Below are positions 1 through 6,150 of a DNA stretch of 6,150 nt, in pieces (positions within the stretch are counted from its first letter, which is position 1; every line of letters starts with the position of its first letter). The notes below the pieces were generated by a model. The model was not told where the DNA came from and did not search any database. It saw only the letters and a list, made by a program, of their open reading frames with translations. The translations under genes and the position numbers were made by a program. Origin of the DNA: Methylococcaceae bacterium (GTDB lineage Bacteria > Pseudomonadota > Gammaproteobacteria > Methylococcales > Methylococcaceae); the NCBI GenBank assembly GCA_012026715.1, contig VEPB01000585.1, positions 1 to 6,150 on the forward strand, in the 5' to 3' direction.

Positions 1-3000
1 CAGATTCAGATCGCCAACTTTGCCGGCCTGCACCGCCGCAGCACTGGCCGCTCCGAGATCGGCCCCGGCCACCAGGTGATAGGACCAGGACTCTCCCCCT
101 TGCAAAACCCAGGTATTGAGCCAGTCGGCTCCGCTCTGAAGTCCGAAGAAGCGGGCCAGCTGCGCCGCATCATCAAGCGCAAAGCCGTCGGAGAGGCCCT
201 GATTGAACGTCAGATTGCCGCCGGCGCGGACAGTCAGGACCCCGGGGATCGACTCGGTGCCAAAGTGCCAGTTAAGTCCCCCTGAATCCGGAAACAGCAA
301 GTTCCAACTGTTGGTTTCCACCAGGCTGGCCGATAGCCGGGCCGGGTTGTGACGGTCCGCGCCGGCGGCGTTGGGATCGGCGTACGATCGCACGAACAAC
401 TGGCGGAACGTCGGCGAGGCCGGGTCCACATCGAAGTAATAGCTGCCGTCCACGATCAGGGCTGGAGCAATCGCCGCAGTCAGCCGCCGCACTGTCCCGT
501 CGGCGGCGACCTGGCTCAGCGTTTCAACGGGCCCGGCCAGATCATTGAGGGTGGTGACCCAGACCGAACCGTCATCGCTGGCCGGTGACCAGGTTCGGCC
601 GTTGAGTCGTTCGGAAAGGTCGAACGAAACATCGCCGCCGCTGCGAACCTCCACTCCAGGCAGCAAGCGGAAGCCACCGAGGCGGCTGGCCAGATCGAAG
701 TTGGCCGCCGCCGCATTCATGTAAGTGGCGGTCTCTTCCCGCCACCGCGCGATATCGGCGTTGCTGACCAACGCCGTTTGATCGGTTTTCACCGCTTCCA
801 CCGTGGCGGCGGCAGCGCCGGCGAGGGCAATCCCGGACAGATTCACCGGCGCGTCGTCCGCCCCGCCGCGCGCCACCCGGACCGCAACGCTTCCGCCGCC
901 CCCGGCCCCGGAGACATCGATCCTGGCACCTGGATCGGCGGCCACTCCGCGACTGCCCAGCGACTCCAGACTGACCGTTCCACCTTTGCCGGAGGCGGCA
1001 GTCGCCGCGGCGAGCAGCCGTGAACCGGAACCCAGCGACAGGCCATCGCCGGCGGCGAGGTGAATCCGCCCGCCCTCGGTGCCGGAAGCATCCAGCGCGC
1101 CGTTTACCGTCAGGCGGCCCTGATCCGCAGCCAGATCGATGTTGCCGGCCGCCACCCGGTCGTCAGCTCCGATCGCGAGATTGCCGGTGCGCTGCCGATA
1201 GCCGATGCCGCCATCGAAACCCCACGCCGCGAGCCTGTCATTCAGGCTGCCGAAATCGATCGCGGCCGAGCCGGTATCCAGAGTGATACGGCCGCCGCGG
1301 TAGCCGGCACCGGCCGTTGCGGTGATCGCGTCAGTGTCGCCGCCGAGTCGAACCTGGCCATTGGCGGCTCTCAACTCCAGCAGACCGGCCGAGCCACCCG
1401 CGTGCGCCCCGGCGAGATTGATGCGTGCCCCGCCATCCACCACTACATCGCCATTGGTGGACCGCAACGACAGGCTGCCACCTGGCGCCAGCGCCACGGC
1501 ATCGCCCAGATCGACGGCCTTCCCGCCCACATCGATGCGCGCTCCCGCACCCACCGCAACATCGTCCGTCGCCGTCAACTTCAGGCTGCCCGCCGGTAGT
1601 TCCACGGTCCCGTCGAGATCGATGGTGCCGGCAGTGAATGCGAGACTGGCGCCGAGACCGCCCGTTGCCTTGCCGGTCCCGGCTCGCTGCGACAGCGCCA
1701 AGGCGTGATCGCCCACATCCACGGTTGCGTTGGCGCCCGCCGTGGCGGTGAGTTTGGCGGCGGAAATCGTCAGGTCGGCGTTGGCCTTCAGTTGGCCGTG
1801 GCCGGTGAACAGGGCCGCATCCGACGCCCGCACCTCCACCCCGGCGAAACCGGCAAGACTCACCGTCCCATCGCCAAACCTGACTTGCGGCGCATCCAGC
1901 ACCAGATGGCCGGCGCCGGTTCCCGCATCGGCCTGGCCCGAACCGGTGTTGAACAGTTGGATCGTTCGGCTCGCGCTCAACGCGGCGGTTTCGCCGCCGT
2001 TCTGGTAGCCGCTCAGGCCAGCCGCGTCTATGGTCAGATCGCGCCCGGAAAATCCCACCGCGCCGGACAAGTCCACGCCACCGTAACTGTGGAGCGCCAG
2101 GGTATCCACCCCCAGGCGGTCCAGTTGATCCTGCGACAGGATCAGGCCCGCAGCGGCCGGATCCGCCGGGGGCCGGCCAAGTGCGATGCCGCTCGAACTG
2201 AGCTCGAGGTCACCGCCCCGCATGTCGATCCGGCCATCCATGGCGATCTTGCCGGTAGCGTCCAGCAACATCGAACCAGAGGCCGTCAAGACCGCGCCGG
2301 TGCCGATCTGCAGGCTGCCGTCCGTGGTCCCGGCCGTGACCGGCCGCTGAAAGTTCGCCGCGTCGCCGGAAGAAACCCGCAGCAGGGTGCCGCCGCTTCC
2401 GTCGAGGCTCAGCGCCTTGGGAGCACCGCTGAAATCGCCCTGACCGGTCAGTCGGGCATCCTTGCCGACCACCACGTTTTCCCTGGCCGCCAGCACGATT
2501 TCCGGCGCGGCAAGCTTGACACCATCGGCAACCGCCACTGACCTTGCCTGGACCCGCAGGGTATTGCCCTCGCGACGCCCGCCGAACACCAGGGTTTGCA
2601 GGTCGATCCGGTTAAGATCTTCCGCACTGACCGCCACGCCATCGGCCGGTGTCCCCGACTGGCCGGTACGACCGCCCACCACGACGACCCGCTCGCCCGT
2701 CAGGTCCAGTTCGCCACCGCGACCGCCCTTGCCGGCCTGACCCGTGATATCCCCCGCCAAGGCCAAGGAACCCTGGGCCGCCACGGTCAGGTTGCCGGCA
2801 TCGGCCGGCAGCGTGGGTGCCGCATCACCCTGGGGATGCGACGCAAAGAATCGGCTGGCGGTGGTTTCCTGATATTCCGAGCGGATCCGGACTTGGCTAC
2901 CCGCTTCGACCGCGAATCCACTCCAGCGGGCGTCCCGTTCGCCGCTGCCGGCGGCGACCCGATAACCCGCCACCAGCGCCGCCCCATCCAGCTGGCGCGC

Positions 3001-6000
3001 CCCCGGTGTCGCGACGAAATCGGTGCTGTTGGTGCGCGGCGTCACCAGAAACGCGCCAGGCAGCAAAGCGTAGCGGGCCGGCAGCAGCACGTAGGTTCCG
3101 GCCGTTAGCCCACCGCCACCAGCCAAGTAGACGCTGTCTCCCATGGACAAGCCGGACGCCGGGAACTCGATCGGGTCGTAGGGGGCATAAGCCTTGCCCA
3201 GCTGCGGCAGCACGGCGAATTTTTCCTGATAGGTCTGCCCATTGGCGGCATAGCCGGGATCGGTGGGGTTGAGTTGATCCACCTTACCGCCGGGCCCGGA
3301 AATGAACTCAAACGCCGAAAGATCGCCACCACCGGACAAATCGACGGTGGCACCGCGCGCTACCGTCACGCCGGGCGAGGTCAGCTCGATGCGTTTTTCC
3401 GGCGGTGCCGAGATGAGGTTCTGATAAATGCCCAGCGGAAAGATCCAGTCCAGCCCGCCCTGGGTGCGGCCGTAGGGAATCAATGTGCCGGCTCCGGACA
3501 CCGAGCTCAGGCTGCCGGATTCCAGTGTCAGCCGGTTGCTCGCGTTGAGCGCAAGCTGGCCGAAGGGCGCCTTCAGCACGCCCTGGCTGTCGATCACCGG
3601 GGCGGCCAGCGTCAGGGAGCCGCCCGCCGACAGCGGAGTTGCCGCGCTGTTGTCGCCGGGCAGAATCCGAAGAGCACCTTCCGGCGCGGTGCCCGCATCG
3701 ATTTTTACCGCGAAACGGCTGTAGGTCGTCGGGTAGATCTGGTCCGCCTTCAGCTCCAGGTTGCCGCTCGAAACCAAACTGCCGACCAGATCCTTCTCGC
3801 GCAACGGATTTACTCCGGTCATGCGCAGATCGCCCCGACTGGACAGCCGGGCCGTAGCAAAACCGTTCAATTGCGCCGATCCGATCAGGTCGATCCAGTC
3901 CCCCTGGACTTTCAGCTGTCCCAGACCGCTGTAGGTCGCACCACTGCTCGAACGGTTCAGGGTCGCCCCCAGGGCGACGTGGGCACCGCCCAGCGTCACG
4001 GCACCGGTTATATCCCCCGCCCAATCCATCGCCGGCGCGTCGAGGACCAGGCTGCGCTTGAGATTCAGCTCGACGTCGCCGTCGAAGCGGATTTCGCCCC
4101 GGTCCGGAACGCCGGTCCCGGCGCTGGAAGACTGCACCCGCGAACTTAAAGTCAGGTTGGAAAAGCCGCCGGCCTTGACCTGATCCGCCGCCAGCCAGGC
4201 ATTGCCCGTGGCCGTCGTATCTATGGGGTGCTGTGCCAGATCGCCGGCTTTGGGCAAATCCTTGGGGCGCTGGACCAGATGGACGACCCGGGAGCCGGTG
4301 GTGAATCCGCCCGCCCCTTCCGGTTGAGAGCGCTGGTTGGGGTCCAGCGTCACGCTGAGGCTGCCGCCGGCTCCACCGAGTCCGGTCCCCGCCGCACCTT
4401 TGAGGTCGCCCGCCGCCAGCAGATTTTCCGCGGCGGTCAAGCGGATGGTCCCACCGGAAGAAGCGATATTCTCGCGCTGGAAGTGGCCGTGGGGATCCTG
4501 CACATCGAGCCGGGACTGGCTCCCGGACACGTCCAGGCGGGCGCCCGGGTCCATCTGGATCGAACCGCGCTTCGCGGTCACTTCGATGATGCCGCCGTCC
4601 AGCACGGTCCCCAGATCCAGGCCGCGGTGGTTGGGCTCCGCCTCCGTGGCGCCGGTCGCCAACAAGCGGGCTTCCCGTCCCAAGTCTATGGCCTGATCCG
4701 GCACGGCGCCGGGATCGATGGTGGCCGGCGGCGCGGTCAGCGTCAGCCCGATGTGTCCGGCCGGCGCGTTCAGTGTTCCGTCGATGCGGATATTGGCGTC
4801 GGAAACCAGATCCAGCGAGACCCCCGGATCGCCGCCGATGACGGCGCCGCTGCCGATCGACAGCATCCGCTCGGGCCCGTAGCCGCCCGCCGTGGCGCTG
4901 TGCCTAAGATTCAGGCTGAGGTCGACCGGGGCCTGCTCCGACAACGGCAGCAGTTCGGTCGTCGTGACGGCCCTGGCGTTGCGGGCCGATGCGAACTTCC
5001 AGGCTGCATCGGCCAGCAGCAGATTGTGCTGGCGTAAATCCAGCCGCACGACGTCAGCGACCGCCAAGCTCCCGGAATTCGCGGTCAGGCTGAGGGAACC
5101 GAAGCCGCGATTTTCAAACAGCTCGGGCGTTACCAGGGTAGCCGAGGAATTCGCCGTAGGCCGATCGGCGACCGCGATGCCGTTGGCGGTAATATCCAGC
5201 CGCCCGCCACGATTGAAGCCGAAGCTCTCCATGGCAGCGCCCAGTTCCACCCGGGTCGGGCCAAAACCGTTGCTGGCCAGGGTGATATCGCCGCCATCCC
5301 CGCCCTGTGCGGAAAAGTTCTTGCGGAGCCAAGCCCCGCCATCGGCCACCAGTCGCGAACCCTGTTCGAGCACCAGGTTGCCCACCGAGCGGATGGCGAT
5401 GTCTCCGGCATGGATCAGCGCCACGCCGGCGGAGGCCGTATCCACCGCCGCAGGAGTGTCGTTCACCCAGAGGCCGCTGGTATCGAGTTCAGCTCCGGAC
5501 GCCACGGTGATCTGTCCCGACCGCGGCTCCGCGGTGCCACTCGCCAGCCGGGTTGCCAAACGAATCGCGCCGGCCGGTGCATGAATGGAGCCGGCAATGG
5601 CCACCGCGCCTCCGGTCAGGTCGACGCTGGCGCCGGGGCCCAGCTGCAAATCGCTGTCCGCCGGCAAGCTCACGCTACCCATGCTGTCGATCACCAGATG
5701 GCGCAGACCCGCCTTGAACAAATCCAATCCCAGCACCAGCGGAACCGGATGCGAACCATCGGGCAGCTGCGGGAAGGGATCGTCCGCGCCCGGCACCGCG
5801 CTTTCCTGCCCGTGCGCAAACGTCACATCCTGCTGGCGCACCTTCGACCACGCGGTATCGATGATCAGGCTGGCACCGTCGGCGCGCCGATCCGCGGTGC
5901 GCTGGTAGCGCCCATTCACGGTGTCGCCGACCACCCGTCCCTCCATCAACACGTCGCGGGCCTTCAGGGTCACCGCGCCAGCGGCCTTGCCCTCGGTGTA

Positions 6001-6150
6001 GCCCTGTTCGAAGCGGCCCGGCCCCAGGACGGGGTCGATCCCCTGGTAGGTGCGGTCCGGATTGGCAGCGGCCACATCGATGACCTGGCCACCGGACAAC
6101 AGCCGGCTGGTTTTGACATAACCGTCCCGGTAACGGACTTGGCCGCCGGC
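1..6150 (-). CDS. Giant filamentous haemagglutinin-family exoprotein (TpsA-like adhesin), internal fragment, partial at both ends
   Basis: The minus-strand frame starting at 6150 is open for all 2050 codons, so the gene runs past both window edges. Seen: dense short hydrophobic-alternating strands (GxLxLxA) separated by Gly/Asp/Asn turns, the pattern of a right-handed beta-helix fibre. There is no cysteine, and lysine is rare (about 35 by hand count). Blocks I recall from the 'filamentous haemagglutinin family outer membrane protein' subfamily include GYTEGKAAGAVTLKA (50-64), LDTSGLWVND (222-231), ADQIYPTTY (802-810), DLSGGGDLSAFEF (937-949), GTYVLLPARYALLPGAF (1018-1034) and VLTVRAGGNLTF (1971-1982). 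Known of the family: it is exported by Sec, then through a TpsB outer-membrane pore, and acts at the surface in adhesion or aggregation. The signal peptide and TPS domain are not in the window, and no partner gene or operon can be seen. Internal ATG codons give no convincing alternative start. An autotransporter beta-helix passenger is a less likely alternative. The ORF is near certain, the family strong, and the binding target unknown. Confidence 0.93.
181..246 (-). other. PGV module, copy 2 (residues 1969-1990)
   Basis: PGVLTVRAGGNLTFNQGLSD repeats the plan of the module at 1831-1850. It is followed by an alpha-compatible stretch, ALDDAAQLARFFGLQ (1991-2005), and then by ESWSYHLVAGADLGAAS (2020-2036). 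'SWSYxLVAGADLxAA' is a block I recall directly after this module in the family, which suggests that the C-terminal part of the protein begins here and continues past base 1. Confidence 0.6.
247..600 (-). other. Segment between the two PGV modules, not shaft-like (residues 1851-1968)
   Basis: These 118 residues have no regular GxLxLxA strands. They include four Trp (1854, 1864, 1949, 1961), the stretches DGSYYFDVDP (1921-1930) and FRQLFVRSYADPNAAG (1935-1950 region), and many Asp, Asn and Pro. Family members as I remember them often join the two PGV modules with a much shorter linker, so this could be an insertion or an elaborated loop. That comparison is from memory. The reading frame and codon choice continue unchanged across it. 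Confidence 0.5.
601..660 (-). other. PGV module, copy 1 (residues 1831-1850)
   Basis: PGVEVRSGGDVSFDLSE, preceded by ASRLGGFRLL, closes the repetitive shaft. A second PGV module with the same plan (Pro-Gly-Val, strand, Gly-Gly-[Asp/Asn], strand) appears at 1969-1990. I recall this motif pair in the subfamily. It probably marks the transition from the regular beta-helix to the C-terminal region. Confidence 0.6.
871..1590 (-). repeat. Imperfect beta-helix coil repeats (about residues 1521-1760)
   Basis: Successive units follow the plan Gly-Gly-x-[Leu/Ile/Val]-x-Leu-x-Ala, then a Gly/Asn turn and a second strand, often ending in GAxIDVxG. Units start near 1521 (GSLKLTA), 1557 (GGSLSLRS), 1588 (AGLLELRA), 1618 (GGRITLDT), 1670 (NIDLAAD), 1693 (GGRIHLAA), 1723 (GGTVSLES) and 1753 (GSVAVRV). 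Most spacings are about 23-36 residues, with one of about 52, so each unit covers one or more beta-helix turns. Conservation lies in residue character, not in DNA identity, which argues against slipped-strand repeats. Confidence 0.62.
2821..3300 (-). other. Aromatic-rich, non-helical segment interrupting the fibre shaft (residues 951-1110)
   Basis: Nine Tyr, seven Phe and one Trp occur in 160 residues (17 aromatic), against about 16 in the next 560 residues by hand count. Short strand-turn periodicity is lost. Prolines are frequent, and recognisable pieces are YDPIEFP (991-997), GDSVYLAGGGG (1004-1014), GTYVLLPARYALLPGAF (1018-1034) and RSEYQETTASRFF (1090-1102). Family members I recall carry comparable sequence here, so this is a conserved part of the subfamily, not a foreign insertion. 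Inference: it may fold as a small globular or loop domain protruding from the beta-helix. Its role is unknown. Confidence 0.6.
3301..3780 (-). other. Conserved family block before the aromatic segment (residues 791-950)
   Basis: This block contains ADQIYPTTY (802-810), GGSLTLAAPVIDSQGVLKAPFGQLAL (split by turns, 843-868), the strand SNRLTLESGSLSS (871-883), IPYGRTQGGLDWIFPLG (891-907), PPEKRIELTSPGVTV (916-930) and GATVDLSGGGDLSAFEF (933-949). I recall this order, especially LIPYG followed by DLSGGGDL, as a signature of the FHA-like outer membrane protein subfamily. It is the strongest single piece of family evidence in the window. It probably forms the last shaft coils before the interruption that follows. 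Confidence 0.72.
3829..3837 (-). other. RGD tripeptide (residues 772-774)
   Basis: The codons CGG-GGC-GAT on the minus strand read Arg-Gly-Asp within LSSRGDLRMTG. Bordetella FHA carries an RGD linked to integrin binding, so the tripeptide is worth marking. Here it sits at the common 'SxGDLxL' turn of a beta-helix coil, where SSGNLELKA (794-802) occupies the equivalent position a few coils later, so a chance match is quite possible. No host or ligand can be inferred. Confidence 0.35.
4126..4185 (-). repeat. 'GGF' module, copy 3 (residues 656-675)
   Basis: DQVKAGGFSNLTLSSRVQSS is the best-preserved copy of the module. It is followed by the strands GDVELNLKRSLVLDAPAM (691-708) and VTLGGAHVALG (718-728). 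This succession (GGF strand, FDGDV strand, SLxLDAP strand, VxLxAxxVxLG) is typical of the FHA subfamily as I recall it. Copy 3 retains the central glycine pair and phenylalanine that copy 1 has lost. Confidence 0.6.
5059..5124 (-). repeat. 'GGF' module, copy 2 (residues 343-364)
   Basis: This copy runs from ELFENRGFG at 343 through the strand SLSLTANSG to SLAV at 364. It is preceded by LVTP (339-342), a combination I recall before this module in family members. It closes a shaft stretch (about 195-340) that includes LDTSGLWVND and several Gly-rich turns such as GGDGGD (293-298). It is followed by an Arg/Leu-rich strand (DVVRLDLRQHNLLL) and then another shaft segment. Confidence 0.55.
5665..5724 (-). 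repeat. 'GGF' module, copy 1 (residues 143-162), diverged
   Basis: DLFKAGLRHLVIDSMGSVSL matches the pattern [D/E]xx-Lys/Glu-x-Gly-x-x-x-Leu-x-[Ile/Leu]-x-Ser that recurs at residues 343-364 and 656-675. Here the central GGF has become AGL. Like copy 3 it is followed by a strand, a GPGASVDLTGG turn and another strand. The similarity is at protein level only and the DNA copies are clearly diverged, so this is an old duplication or a conserved structural module rather than a recent repeat. Confidence 0.5.
5761..6150 (-). other. Conserved entry block of the fibre (residues 1-130)
   Basis: This is the most N-terminal part visible. It contains YRDGYVKTSRLLSGGQVID (7-25), YQGID (35-39) and GYTEGKAAGAVTLKA (50-64). 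I recall blocks of this form (a Tyr/Gly-rich strand, a YxGI motif, then GYxEGKxAG and a beta-strand) in this FHA subfamily downstream of the secretion domain. The rest (65-130) is less repetitive and ends in a proline-rich stretch, GADDPFPQLPDGSHPVP (121-137), which may be a loop or linker. No NPNL-type TPS motif is present, so the secretion domain must lie upstream of the window. Confidence 0.7.

Noticed and set aside
3308..4024. 238-codon minus-strand frame inside the large gene, in another phase
   Set aside because: It is off-register with the haemagglutinin frame. The main frame continues unbroken with clear family motifs through the same bases, so there is no evidence for a frameshift or an overlapping gene.
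1705..5037. Long plus-strand open frames (for example 1705-2541, 3274-4149 and 4228-5037, about 270-290 codons each)
   Set aside because: They lie in the exact mirror register of the minus-strand gene. That register has stops only where the sense strand uses TTA, CTA or TCA, and only nine such codons exist here. Their products show no family motif and are Arg/Gln/Gly-rich, as expected of antisense frames in GC-rich DNA.
1..6150. Promoters, terminators, tRNAs, rRNAs, CRISPR arrays, insertion sequences or attachment sites
   Set aside because: The window is coding throughout. I saw no regularly spaced identical DNA repeats, no terminal inverted repeats with a transposase, and no stem-loop followed by a T-run. 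Apparent GC-rich palindromes are explained by composition and codon use.
1..6150. Contact-dependent inhibition (CdiA-type) toxin or a VENN pretoxin motif
   Set aside because: No VENN motif or toxin-like C-terminal domain is visible. The protein's C-terminal end lies outside the window, so this cannot be excluded for the full gene, but nothing here supports it.
5761..6150. TPS secretion domain at the upstream end of the fragment
   Set aside because: No signal peptide, NPNL motif or haemagglutination-activity-domain pattern is present in residues 1-130. The sequence matches the post-TPS shaft instead.

Overview
The whole window lies inside one very large protein-coding gene on the minus strand. 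Codon-by-codon translation from base 6150 down to base 1 gives 2050 sense codons with no stop and no frameshift. Neither the true start nor the stop is present. Residue numbers below count from the first codon in the window, at 6150-6148.

The protein is a giant exported fibre of the filamentous haemagglutinin (FHA) type. It belongs to the subfamily usually annotated as 'filamentous haemagglutinin family outer membrane protein', which I recognise from conserved blocks recalled from that family. Such proteins are TpsA exoproteins of two-partner (type Vb) secretion. They cross the outer membrane through a TpsB/Omp85-type pore and form a long right-handed beta-helix used in adhesion or aggregation. 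The N-terminal signal peptide and TPS domain (upstream, beyond 6150), the C-terminal end (beyond base 1) and any tpsB partner are outside the window.

Layout in protein order: residues 1-130 (6150-5761) are a conserved entry block. Residues 131-790 are beta-helix shaft with three 'GGF' modules and an RGD tripeptide. Residues 791-950 are a family-specific conserved block ending in a DLSGGGDL motif. Residues 951-1110 (3300-2821) are an aromatic-rich segment that does not look like beta-helix. Residues 1111-1830 are a long Gly/Ala/Asp-rich shaft with recurring GAxIDVxG turns. Residues 1831-2050 hold two PGV-type modules separated by a 118-residue segment unlike the shaft.

The base composition is GC-rich and TTA, CTA and TCA codons are almost absent (9 of 2050). 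This fits a high-GC proteobacterium (beta- or gammaproteobacterial), but the genus cannot be determined. I found no second gene, RNA gene, mobile element, CRISPR array, promoter or terminator. The long plus-strand open frames are mirror artefacts of the rare-codon bias. I see no undescribed multi-gene system; the points of interest lie in the architecture of this one protein.
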